Of a DNA stretch of 64,000 bases, positions 17,103 to 25,329 are shown one piece after another. The DNA is from Sphingomonas taxi (GTDB taxonomy: Bacteria; Pseudomonadota; Alphaproteobacteria; Sphingomonadales; Sphingomonadaceae). The stretch is from positions 744,001 through 808,000 of the forward strand of contig NZ_CP009571.1 of the NCBI RefSeq assembly GCF_000764535.1. The letters are read 5' to 3'. How positions within the stretch are numbered: position 1 is the first letter of the stretch; every line of letters begins with the position of its first letter. The notes beneath the pieces are model-generated. The model searched no databases. It was not told the origin of the DNA and saw only the letters and a list, made by a program, of their open reading frames with translations. The translations under genes were made by a program, and so were the position numbers.

Positions 17103-17240
17103 ATGATCCTATCGATACGACGCGCCGATCCGCGCGCCGATGCCGGCCGTAGCGAGCCGCTCAACCGTCGCATCCGGCTGGCCGCGTGCCGCCTGCAGCA
17201 CGACCGCGACCTGCGCGAGCGGCGAACCGCGGCGGCCTGA
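17103..17240 (+). CDS. Small Arg-rich ORF (possible leader peptide) before the NRAMP-like gene
   Basis: 45 codons starting MILSIRRADPRADAG and ending RERRTAAA. The Shine-Dalgarno AAGGAGG at 17091-17097 is perfect, with a 5-nt spacer to the ATG, better than that of any large gene around it. About 12 of 45 residues are Arg. It ends 55 bp before the NRAMP-like start on the same strand. No family recognised. A translated leader peptide affecting the transporter mRNA, or a short regulatory protein, are both possible. Confidence 0.5.
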   Translation: MILSIRRADPRADAGRSEPLNRRIRLAACRLQHDRDLRERRTAAA

Positions 17241-17295
17241 GCGCCGCCCCTCCCCCCTCGCCGCCTTATCGAACAACGCACGCGGAGACCGTGCC

Positions 17296-18933
17296 ATGAC
17301 CAACCTCGCATTAAACGGGGCGCCGCCGCGCGCCACCGCGCATCTCGACGACGCCTATCTCGGCGACATCATCGGCGCCTTCGGCACGATCGCCCGGGAC
17401 GATACCGGCACCCGCCCGAACTGGCGGCGCAAGCTGATGACATTGGCCGCGATCATCGGTCCCGGCCTGATCGTGATGGTCGGCGACAACGACGCCGGTG
17501 CGTTCGGCACCTATACGCAGGCCGGGCAGAATTACGGCACCAGCCTGCTGTGGACGCTGCTGCTGCTGGTGCCGGTGCTCTACGTCAACCAGGAGATGGT
17601 GCTGCGGCTGGGCGCGGTGACCGGGGTCGGTCACGCCCGGCTGATCTTCCAGCGGTTCGGCCGCTTCTGGGGCGCGTTCAGCGTCATCGATCTCTTCCTG
17701 CTCAACGCGTTGACGATCGTCACCGAGTTCATCGGCATCACATTGGGGCTCGATCATCTCGGCGTACCCAAGGTTGCGGGCGTCGCGGTGGCGGCGGTGC
17801 TGATCGTCGCGGCGGCGAGCACCGGCAGCTTCCGCCGGTTCGAGCGGTTCATGATGGTGTTGGTGTTCGGGTCGCTGCTGCTGATCCCGGTCGCGCTGGC
17901 CATCCATCCGCCGGCCGGGCAGATCGCCCACGACGTGCTGATCCCCGGACTGCCGGCGCACGGCAGGCTGTCGGAGGTGATCCTGCTGATCATCGCGATC
18001 GTCGGCACGACGGTGGCGCCGTGGCAGCTGTTCTTCCAGCAGAGCTATCTGATCGACAAACGGATCGGGCCACGGTTCATGGCCTATAGCCGCATCGATT
18101 TGTGGGTCGGCATCGCCGTCGTCATCGTCGGCGGGGTCGCGATGATGGCGTTCACCGCCGCCGCCTTCGCCGGCACCGCCGCGGCCGGGCATTTCACCGA
18201 CGCCGGCGCGGTGGCGCGCGGCATCGCGGCGCACGGCGGGCGGCTGATGGGCGTGCTGTTCGCGGTGGCGCTGATCGACGCCTCGATCATCGGCGCGTCG
18301 GCGGTGTCGCTGAGCACCGCTTATGCGATCGGCGACACGTTCGGCATCCGCCATTCGCTGCACCGCTCGCCCCGCGATTCGATCGCCTTCTACCTCGTCT
18401 TTGCCGGGCTGATCGCGGTGGCGGCGGCGCTGGTGCTGATCCCGGGGACGCCGCTGGGGCTGCTGACCAATGCTGTGCAGTCGCTGGCGGGCGTGCTGCT
18501 GCCGAGCGCGACGGTGTTCCTGCTGCTGCTGTGCAACGACAAGACGGTGCTGGGGCCATGGCGCAACGGCCGCTGGCTCAACCTGTTCACCGGGGCGGTG
18601 ATCGCGATGCTGGTGCTGCTGTCGGTGATCCTGACCGCATCGGTGCTGGTGCCGGACCTCGGCGCGGGCACGATGCTGTGGATCCTCGGAGGCGGGCTGG
18701 GCATCGCACTGCTCGGATGGGGCGTGCAGCAATTGGTCGCGCCGGTCCGTGCCGCGCCGATCGATCGCACCGGTCGCGACGACTGGCGGATGCCGCCGCT
18801 CGACACGCTGGCCCCGGCGACGCTGCGGCGGGGCGAGAAAGCGTGGCTGACGGTGCTGCGCCTCTACCTCGTCGTCGCCGGCGGGCTGGTGCTGATCCGT
18901 ATCGGCCAGCTCGCGCTGACCCACCAATTGTAA
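17296..18933 (+). CDS. NRAMP-family divalent metal transporter, non-canonical
   Basis: 545 residues with about 11 transmembrane helices, inner membrane. The overall sequence is NRAMP, but both metal-site motifs differ from MntH. TM1 has GDNDAG (D64-G68) in place of DPGN, and TM6 has TVAPWQ (A241-P242-W243) in place of the metal-binding MPH. Loss of the TM6 Met is also a feature of the NRAMP-related Mg2+ transporters (from memory), so the substrate may be Mg2+ or another hard divalent ion rather than Mn2+/Fe2+. Ribosome site GGAG lies 9 nt before the ATG. A porin gene follows after 24 bp, so the two form an operon. It is divergent from the metal repressor. Confidence 0.88.
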   Translation: MTNLALNGAPPRATAHLDDAYLGDIIGAFGTIARDDTGTRPNWRRKLMTLAAIIGPGLIVMVGDNDAGAFGTYTQAGQNYGTSLLWTLLLLVPVLYVNQEMVLRLGAVTGVGHARLIFQRFGRFWGAFSVIDLFLLNALTIVTEFIGITLGLDHLGVPKVAGVAVAAVLIVAAASTGSFRRFERFMMVLVFGSLLLIPVALAIHPPAGQIAHDVLIPGLPAHGRLSEVILLIIAIVGTTVAPWQLFFQQSYLIDKRIGPRFMAYSRIDLWVGIAVVIVGGVAMMAFTAAAFAGTAAAGHFTDAGAVARGIAAHGGRLMGVLFAVALIDASIIGASAVSLSTAYAIGDTFGIRHSLHRSPRDSIAFYLVFAGLIAVAAALVLIPGTPLGLLTNAVQSLAGVLLPSATVFLLLLCNDKTVLGPWRNGRWLNLFTGAVIAMLVLLSVILTASVLVPDLGAGTMLWILGGGLGIALLGWGVQQLVAPVRAAPIDRTGRDDWRMPPLDTLAPATLRRGEKAWLTVLRLYLVVAGGLVLIRIGQLALTHQL

Positions 18934-18957
18934 TCAAGCGCGCCTAGGGGGACCAAC

Positions 18958-20295
18958 ATGACCCGTATTGCAACCCTGCTGGTGGGCGCCTGTGCGCTCG
19001 CCGGCCTGACCCTCCACGCCCCGGTACGGGCGCAGACGATCGCCGACCCCGCGGTGACCGATCAGGATTGGGCGATCCACGGCCAGGCGACCGGCGTGCT
19101 GCAGGGCACGCCCGGCTTCGCTTCGCCCTATCAGGGGACGAACAGCCTGACGCCGCGGCAGATCAAGGAGACGGTCGACGTCACGCTCTATGCCGGGGTG
19201 CGGCCATGGCGCGGCGGCGAACTCTGGATCAATCCGGAGATCGACCAGGGGTTCGGCCTGTCCAACACGCTGGGCGCCGCGGGCTTCCCGAGCGCGGAGG
19301 CGTATAAGGTCGGGCGCAAACGCCCGTATCTACGGTGGCAGCGACTGTTCTTCCGCCAGACGATCGGGCTGGGCGGCGGGCGCGAGGCGGTGGCCGGCGC
19401 GATGAACCAGCTCGCCGGCACGCGCGACAGCGATCGGCTGGTGCTGACCGCGGGCAAGTTCGGCGTCGGCGACGTGTTCGACACCAACAGCTATGCGCAC
19501 GATCCGCGCAGCGACTTCCTCAACTGGTCGGCGGTGGATGCGGGCAGTTTCGATTATGCCGCGGATGCCTGGGGCTATTCGACCGGGATCGCGGGCGAAT
19601 TGTATCGCGGCGACTGGACGCTGCGGCTCGGCCTGTTCAACCTGTCGAAGGTGCCCAATGGCGAGACGCTGGAGACGCGCTTCCAGCAATATCAGGTGGA
19701 CGGCGAGATCGAGCACCGCCACCGCATCGGCGGCCACGACGGCGCGCTGCGGCTGACGCTGTTCCGCAACCGCGGACAGTTCGCCCGCTTCGACGATGCG
19801 CTGGCGCTGGCGGCGGCGACCGGCGGCGATGCCGACACCGCGCTCGTGCGGGCGCGGCGGACGCGGCTCGGCGCGAGCCTCAACGGCGAGCAGGCGGTCA
19901 CCGATACGCTCGGGCTGTTCGCGCGCGCCGGGGTCGCCGACGGCGCGATCGAGCCTTACGATTTCACCGATATCGACCGGACGGCGCAGCTCGGTCTGTC
20001 GCTGAAAGGTGCGGGCTGGCACCGTACCGTCGACACGGTGGGGGCGGCGGTGATCGTCAACGGGATCAGCGCGGCGCATCAACGCTATCTCGATGCGGGC
20101 GGGCTGGGTGTGTTGGTCGGCGACGGCCGGCTGCCGCATCCGGGGGACGAATATATCGGCGAGGCCTTCTACAAGCTCGCCGCGACCCGTGGGTTCGAGC
20201 TGACGCTCGATTATCAGCGGATCGGCAATCCCGGCTACAATCGCGACCGCGGCCCCGCCAACGTGATCGGGGCGCGCGTGCACGGGGCGTTCTGA
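18958..20295 (+). CDS. Outer-membrane porin, carbohydrate-porin (OprB)-like
   Basis: 445 residues. Signal peptide 1 to about 25 (VRAQ), then DWAIHGQATGVLQGTPGF and many alternating beta-strand segments ending in VHGAF with a C-terminal Phe, typical of a beta-barrel. The pattern fits the carbohydrate-selective porin family. Its coupling to a metal transporter (24-bp gap, ribosome site GGGGGA) suggests it passes that transporter's metal through the outer membrane rather than sugar. The manganese porin MnoP of Bradyrhizobium is a functional precedent. Transcription probably ends at the hairpin 20303-20337. Confidence 0.8.
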   Translation: MTRIATLLVGACALAGLTLHAPVRAQTIADPAVTDQDWAIHGQATGVLQGTPGFASPYQGTNSLTPRQIKETVDVTLYAGVRPWRGGELWINPEIDQGFGLSNTLGAAGFPSAEAYKVGRKRPYLRWQRLFFRQTIGLGGGREAVAGAMNQLAGTRDSDRLVLTAGKFGVGDVFDTNSYAHDPRSDFLNWSAVDAGSFDYAADAWGYSTGIAGELYRGDWTLRLGLFNLSKVPNGETLETRFQQYQVDGEIEHRHRIGGHDGALRLTLFRNRGQFARFDDALALAAATGGDADTALVRARRTRLGASLNGEQAVTDTLGLFARAGVADGAIEPYDFTDIDRTAQLGLSLKGAGWHRTVDTVGAAVIVNGISAAHQRYLDAGGLGVLVGDGRLPHPGDEYIGEAFYKLAATRGFELTLDYQRIGNPGYNRDRGPANVIGARVHGAF

Positions 20296-20302
20296 GCCGG
20301 TC

Positions 20303-20337
20303 CGGCCGACGGGCACCGCAAGGATACCCGTCGGCCG
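20303..20337. terminator. Bidirectional hairpin between porin and aspS
   Basis: An 11-bp perfect stem, CGGCCGACGGG (20303-20313) and CCCGTCGGCCG (20327-20337), lies in the 47-bp gap between the convergent porin and aspS stops. It is GC-rich without a strong T-run on either side, as is common in this group. Confidence 0.65.
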
Positions 20338-20342
20338 ATCGA

Positions 20343-22175
20343 TTAGCCGGCCTTGGGCGCGACCGCCTTGTCGACGTCGGTGGCAGTGGCACCCGCCTGC
20401 GGCGCGACGCGCAGGTTGAGTTCCTTGAGCTGCTTGGGCGTCGCGAAATTGGGCGCGCCCATCATCAGATCCTCCGCCTTCTGCGTCATCGGGAAGACGA
20501 TGACCTCGCGAATGTTGGGCTCGTCGGCGAGCAGCATGACGATCCGGTCGATACCCGGCGCCGAACCGCCGTGCGGCGGCGCGCCGAATTTGAACGCGTT
20601 GATCATGCCGGCGAAATTGGTGTCGACCTCGGCCTGCGAATAGCCGGCGATCTCGAATGCCTTGTACATGATCTCCGGGCGGTGGTTCCGGATCGCGCCC
20701 GACGACAGCTCCACGCCGTTGCAGACGATGTCATACTGATAGGCGAGGATGTCGAGCGGGTCCTTGGTCTCCAGCGCCTCCATCTCGCCCTGCGGCATCG
20801 AGAAGGGGTTGTGGCTGAAGTCGACCTTCTTGTTGTCCTCGTCATACTCGAACATCGGGAAATCGACGATCCAGCAGAATTCGAAGCGGCTCTGGTCGAT
20901 CAGGCCGAGGCTCTCGGCGACGCGGGTGCGGGCGAGGCCGGCGAGCTTGGCAGCCTGGCCTTCCTTGCCGGCGGCGAAGAACAGGCCGTCGTCCGGACCG
21001 AGGCCGAGCGCGTCGGCCATCGCGGTCATCTTGTCCTCGCCATGGTTCTTGGCGATCGGGCCGCCCCATTCGCCGCCCTTGCGGGTGGCATAGCCGAGGC
21101 CGGCGAAGCCCTCGCCTTGCGCCCAGGCGTTCATGTCGTCGAAGAACTTGCGGCTCTTGTCGGCGGTGCCGGGCGCGGGGATCGCGCGGACGACGTCGCC
21201 CGCCTCGACGATCGAGGCGAAGCGGCCGAAGCCCGAGCCGACGAACTGGTCGGAGACGTCGCTGATCAGGATTGGGTTGCGCAGGTCGGGCTTGTCGTTG
21301 CCGTATTTCAGCATCGATTCGCGGTACGGGATGCGCTTGAACGGCAGCGCGCTGACCGTGCGGCCCTTGCCCTGCCAGTCGGCGAATTCCTCGAACACGC
21401 CGTGGAGCACGGGCTCGATCGCCTGGAAGACGTCTTCCTGCGTGACGTAGCTCATCTCGAAATCGAGCTGGTAGAATTCGCCGGGGCTACGGTCGGCACG
21501 GGCATCCTCGTCGCGGAAACACGGCGCGATCTGGAAATAGCGGTCGAAGCCGGCGACCATCAGGAGCTGTTTGAACATCTGCGGCGCCTGCGGCAGCGCG
21601 TAGAACTTGCCCGGATGAACGCGGCTGGGGACGAGATAGTCGCGCGCGCCCTCGGGGCTCGACGCGGTGAGGATCGGCGTCTGGAATTCGGTGAAGCCCT
21701 GCCCGATCATCCGCTGGCGGATCGAGGAGATCACCTTCGAGCGCAGCATGATGTTCTGGTGGAGCCGCTCGCGGCGCAGGTCGAGGAAGCGATAGCGCAG
21801 GCGGATATCCTCGGGATATTCGGCGTCGCCCGCCACCGGCATCGGCAGCTCCTGCGCGTGGCTCTGCACGGTCGCGACCTGCGCGAACACCTCGATCGCG
21901 CCGGTGGCGAGATTGGGGTTCTGCGTCGCGTCGGAGCGCGCCTTCACCACGCCGTCGATCGTGACGACCGACTCGACGCGCAGCGATTCGAGCGTCGGCA
22001 GCGCCGGCGAATCGCTGTCGGCGACGATCTGGGTGATGCCGTAATGGTCGCGCAGGTCGACGAACAGCACGCCGCCGTGGTCGCGCTTGCGATGGACCCA
22101 GCCCGACAGGCGGACGGTCTCACCGACGTTGCCTGCGGTAAGCGCGGCGCAGGTGTGGGAGCGATAGGCGTGCAT
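20343..22175 (-). CDS. aspS: Aspartyl-tRNA synthetase, probably non-discriminating
   Basis: 610 residues, class II synthetase of bacterial type. An OB-fold anticodon domain lies at the N terminus ([13 protein letters not shown]). The catalytic core carries [19 protein letters not shown] (motif 2) and GIDRIVML (motif 3), with the bacterial GAD insertion between. His33 in RDHGG corresponds to the His31 of Pseudomonas AspRS, which lets the enzyme charge tRNA-Asn as well; discriminating enzymes have Leu there. Such organisms finish Asn-tRNA with GatCAB (known biology, partner not in window). The ATG at 22175 has GGAAGA upstream; the frame extends 24 codons further without support. Confidence 0.96.
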   Translation of the reverse strand: MHAYRSHTCAALTAGNVGETVRLSGWVHRKRDHGGVLFVDLRDHYGITQIVADSDSPALPTLESLRVESVVTIDGVVKARSDATQNPNLATGAIEVFAQVATVQSHAQELPMPVAGDAEYPEDIRLRYRFLDLRRERLHQNIMLRSKVISSIRQRMIGQGFTEFQTPILTASSPEGARDYLVPSRVHPGKFYALPQAPQMFKQLLMVAGFDRYFQIAPCFRDEDARADRSPGEFYQLDFEMSYVTQEDVFQAIEPVLHGVFEEFADWQGKGRTVSALPFKRIPYRESMLKYGNDKPDLRNPILISDVSDQFVGSGFGRFASIVEAGDVVRAIPAPGTADKSRKFFDDMNAWAQGEGFAGLGYATRKGGEWGGPIAKNHGEDKMTAMADALGLGPDDGLFFAAGKEGQAAKLAGLARTRVAESLGLIDQSRFEFCWIVDFPMFEYDEDNKKVDFSHNPFSMPQGEMEALETKDPLDILAYQYDIVCNGVELSSGAIRNHRPEIMYKAFEIAGYSQAEVDTNFAGMINAFKFGAPPHGGSAPGIDRIVMLLADEPNIREVIVFPMTQKAEDLMMGAPNFATPKQLKELNLRVAPQAGATATDVDKAVAPKAG

Positions 22176-22275
22176 GATCGTTTCTTCCGGCCGGATAATG
22201 GCGTTGTGCGAGGGGTCGCGCTTCCCCGTCTCACTTGGCTTTGTCAACCCGGCCGCGTGTGGCTATGGCAATGCC

Positions 22276-23451
22276 ATGCATATCCACCCGTTGATTACAG
22301 ACAGCGCCAGCCTCGCCAATCTGTGTGCCCGCCTCGCCAATGCCGACTTCGTGACCGTCGACACCGAATTCATGCGCGAGAGCACCTATTACCCCGAATT
22401 GTGCCTGATCCAGATCGCCGACGTGAACGAGGCGGCGGCGATCGATCCGATGGCGCCGGGGCTCGACATGACGCCGCTGCTGGAATTGCTCACCGAGAAT
22501 CAGGACGTGCTCAAGGTGGTCCATGCCGGCGGGCAGGACATCGAGATCATCTACAATCTTACCGGCAAGACGCCGCATCCGCTGTTCGATACGCAGGTCG
22601 CGGCGATGGCGCTGGGGCAAGGCGAGCAGATCGGCTATTCCAACCTAGTCGACAGCTGGCTCGGCATCGTCGTCGACAAGGGCGCGCGCTTCACCGACTG
22701 GGCGCGGCGGCCGCTCGATGCGCGGCAGATCGAATATGCGATCGGCGACGTGACGCATCTCGCGGTGATCTTCCCCAAGATGCTCGAACGGCTGCGCAAG
22801 ACCGGGCGCGGCGTGTGGCTCGACCAGGAGATGGAGCGGCTCGCCGACCCGGCCAATTACGCCAACGATCCCGATCAGGCGTGGAAGCGCGTGCGCATCT
22901 CCGGGCGCAAGCCCGACGTGCTCGGGCGGCTCAAGGCGCTGGCGCGCTGGCGCGAGCTGGAGGCGCAGTCGAAGGACCTGCCGCGCGGGCGGATCGTCAA
23001 GGACGAGACGCTGGGCGACATCGCCGGCCATCCGCCGCGCAAACAGGCCGATCTCGCCAAGGTGCGCGGCCTGTCGGCGACCTGGGCGTCGAACGATATC
23101 GGCGGGCGGCTGATGGCGGCGATCGAATCGGCGGCACCGCTTGGCGCCGACGAGCTGCCGCCGCGCGACGACCGCAAGCCGGGGCTGGGCAAGGAGGGCG
23201 CGCTGGTCGCCGATCTGCTCAAACTGCTGCTCAAGATCCGCTCGCGCGATATCGACGTCGCGTCGCGCCTGCTGGCGCGGTCGGAAGAGCTGGAAGCGCT
23301 CGCCGCCGGGGTGCGCACCGGGTTGCCGATGCTGGAGGGCTGGCGGTTCGACCAGTTCGGGCGCGATGCGCTCGATCTGGTCGAGGGGCGGCTCGGCTTC
23401 GCAGTGCGCGGCGGCAAGCTCAAGATGACGCGAACGGAGGAAGCAGCATGA
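22276..23451 (+). CDS. rnd: Ribonuclease D
   Basis: 391 residues. A 3'-5' exonuclease that trims tRNA and other stable RNA precursors. It has the DEDD-type exonuclease domain: VDTEFMRESTYYPELCLIQI near residue 29, HAGGQDIEI, PHPLFDTQ and YAIGDVTHL (the DEDDy Tyr/Asp pair). One HRDC domain follows around 215-295 (LARWRELEAQSKDLPRGRI). The ATG at 22276 opens the exonuclease domain at the usual distance. It diverges from aspS across 100 bp. Its TGA overlaps the next gene's ATG (ATGA at 23448-23451). Confidence 0.95.
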   Translation: MHIHPLITDSASLANLCARLANADFVTVDTEFMRESTYYPELCLIQIADVNEAAAIDPMAPGLDMTPLLELLTENQDVLKVVHAGGQDIEIIYNLTGKTPHPLFDTQVAAMALGQGEQIGYSNLVDSWLGIVVDKGARFTDWARRPLDARQIEYAIGDVTHLAVIFPKMLERLRKTGRGVWLDQEMERLADPANYANDPDQAWKRVRISGRKPDVLGRLKALARWRELEAQSKDLPRGRIVKDETLGDIAGHPPRKQADLAKVRGLSATWASNDIGGRLMAAIESAAPLGADELPPRDDRKPGLGKEGALVADLLKLLLKIRSRDIDVASRLLARSEELEALAAGVRTGLPMLEGWRFDQFGRDALDLVEGRLGFAVRGGKLKMTRTEEAA

Positions 23452-23732
23452 TGCGGTTGGCCTTTCTACTGCCGGTGCTTGCGGCAGGATGTGCGACGAT
23501 GCCCGCGCCCGAGCCCGAACGCGGCCCGTGCGTGATCGACGAGGCGGTCAAGATCCGCTTCGCAGGCGTCAAATTCCGCGAGCGGATGCGGCCCGAGATC
23601 GAGCATATGACGCATTCGGCGATCTCGCGGTTGATCCATCCCGACGACGTCACGACGCAGGATTTCCGCGTCGACCGGCTGAACATCCTGCTCGACGACG
23701 GCGGGCTGATCAGCGGACTGAAGTGCGGCTGA
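23448..23732 (+). CDS. Peptidase inhibitor I78-family lipoprotein
   Basis: 94 residues. A lipoprotein signal (MMRLAFLLPVLAAGC, lipobox LAAGC) is followed by a compact domain ending DFRVDRLNILLDDGGLISGLKCG, the pattern of the I78 (potato-inhibitor-I-like) family. A Cys near the mature N terminus and the C-terminal Cys could form the family's disulfide. It would sit in the periplasm anchored to a membrane. GGAGG lies 7 nt before the ATG, which overlaps the rnd stop. Its own stop directly abuts the convergent ppx stop. The target protease is unknown. Confidence 0.78.
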   Translation: MMRLAFLLPVLAAGCATMPAPEPERGPCVIDEAVKIRFAGVKFRERMRPEIEHMTHSAISRLIHPDDVTTQDFRVDRLNILLDDGGLISGLKCG

Positions 23733-25277
23733 TCACCTGATCGCGAGGCGCGGCTTGCGCTTGAGCGCCGTGGCCAGCGCGGCGTGGCGGCGCTCGACCG
23801 TCTCGGCATAGAGCGGCCGGTCCGCCTCGGTCAGCGACAAGGCGACGTGGCCGGGGACCAGCGCCAGCGACGCGCGCTGCAGCGGCCCGGCGAGACCGGC
23901 GCTGAACCGCTGGCCTAAGCGGATCGCCAGCCCCCAGTCGATCGCCAGCGCGATCTGGCCGGTGCTGGCGAGGCCGGCGAGCAGGGGATGCGGCGTCGTG
24001 CTGCCGCCGAGGCTGGTGTGCAGCGCCTGCGCGAGCATCGCGCGTTCGGGCGCGTCTATCGCCACCCAATTGCCGTGCAGCGCGACCTCGAAGCCGCGCT
24101 CGTCGCGGAATTCGGGATTGGCGCGCCAGCCGGTATCGGCGAGCAGGCAGGCGGCGTGGCGGATCCGCGAAGGCTCCGGCGTATCGTCGGGGAAGAGCGG
24201 TGCGATCCAGGCGGCGAGCAGGTCGCCGTGCTCGGCGAAGCGGCCGAGCAATTTGCCCTCCTCGCGCGCGGCGACGATCAACGGGTCGAGCGCCCGCGTT
24301 TTCGGATCAAGCGTCGCATAGAGCAACCCCTCGCGGAGGCCGAAGGTCGAGGCCATCGCGCTTGCCGAGCCGAGTTCGCGCATCACCACCGACAGCAGCG
24401 CGGTGGCGTCGCCGAGCTGCGCGGCGCGAACCGACGACATGCCGGGCACGCTGCGCAGCCGCGGGCGCGAGAGGTGCGCGATGCTGCGGCCGAGGCGACC
24501 GACGGTTTCGGGCGCGAGGCTGTAGCCATGAATGATCGGCAGCGGATAATGCGTCAGGCTCATGTCGAGCCGTGCCAGCGCGCGCCACGATCCGCCGACC
24601 ATGTAGAGCGGAAGGCCCCTGCCCCGCCCGGTCCAGCCCGCCTCGGCGATCAGCCGGGTGACGTGGCGGTCGAACGCCGGGCCACGGCTGGAGCGCAGCG
24701 CGGCGATACGCAGCACGCCGAGCGGGAAGGAAATGCGATCGGTGACGGTGCCGGCGACGACGCGGACGAGTTCGAGGCTGCCGCCACCGAGATCGCCGAC
24801 GATGCCGTCCGCATCGGGGATCGCCGACAGCACCCCCATGCCCGCGGCGGTCGCCTCCTGCTCGCCGGAAAGGAGCTCGACGGTGAGGCCGAGGTCCTTC
24901 GCGGCGGCGATGAAGGCGGCACCATTGCTCGCGTCGCGCACCGCGGCGGTGGCGACGGTGCGGACGGGGGCGTCCATTTCGCGGGCGACCATCGCGAAAC
25001 GGCGCAGCGCGCCGATCGCGAGCGCCATGCTGTCCGCGTCGATCGCGCCGGTCGCGGCGAGGCTGCGGCCGAGCCCGGCCATCACCTTTTCGTTGAACAG
25101 CGTCGCGGGGATGCGCGGATGGCCCTGATACACAACCAGCCGCACCGAATTGGAGCCGATGTCGATGATGCCGGTGCGGGGATAGGGGTCGGTCATTGCC
25201 GGTTCAACAGCCGGCGCGGGCTGGTGTTCAGATGCGGGTTTGTCGCGCAGCGTCGTGATGAACGGCAAACGGACCAT
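23733..25277 (-). CDS. ppx: Exopolyphosphatase / guanosine pentaphosphatase family (Ppx/GppA)
   Basis: 514 residues. Hydrolyses terminal phosphate from polyphosphate and possibly pppGpp. The ASKHA-fold phosphate motifs are clear: GIIDIGSNSVRLVVY near the N terminus, VATAAVRDASNG, GDLGGGSLEL. A C-terminal HD-like region follows (HAACLLADTGW). The annotated ATG at 25277 gives a 27-residue lead; the ATG at 25196 (MTDPYPRTG) starts closer to the domain, and neither has a clear ribosome site. It lies 52 bp downstream of ppk1 on the same strand, so synthesis and degradation of polyphosphate share an operon. Confidence 0.93.
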   Translation of the reverse strand: MVRLPFITTLRDKPASEHQPAPAVEPAMTDPYPRTGIIDIGSNSVRLVVYQGHPRIPATLFNEKVMAGLGRSLAATGAIDADSMALAIGALRRFAMVAREMDAPVRTVATAAVRDASNGAAFIAAAKDLGLTVELLSGEQEATAAGMGVLSAIPDADGIVGDLGGGSLELVRVVAGTVTDRISFPLGVLRIAALRSSRGPAFDRHVTRLIAEAGWTGRGRGLPLYMVGGSWRALARLDMSLTHYPLPIIHGYSLAPETVGRLGRSIAHLSRPRLRSVPGMSSVRAAQLGDATALLSVVMRELGSASAMASTFGLREGLLYATLDPKTRALDPLIVAAREEGKLLGRFAEHGDLLAAWIAPLFPDDTPEPSRIRHAACLLADTGWRANPEFRDERGFEVALHGNWVAIDAPERAMLAQALHTSLGGSTTPHPLLAGLASTGQIALAIDWGLAIRLGQRFSAGLAGPLQRASLALVPGHVALSLTEADRPLYAETVERRHAALATALKRKPRLAIR

Positions 25278-25329
25278 CAGCGGGCGTCCGCGGCGGGCCG
25301 CACACCCCGGACCCCGCCCCGATCCGCCG

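Noticed and set aside
17311..18927. A 538-codon minus-strand frame opposite the NRAMP-like gene
   Set aside because: Mirror frame of a hydrophobic membrane protein gene; Gln/His/Arg-rich repeats are the usual antisense signature.
19335..23732. A 1465-codon plus-strand open frame across the porin, the aspS antisense strand and rnd
   Set aside because: It lies out of frame with the porin, antisense to aspS and out of frame with rnd; the translation is Arg/Ala/Gly-rich low complexity. GC-rich third-position bias keeps such frames open. Only its last part coincides with the I78 lipoprotein, which has its own start.
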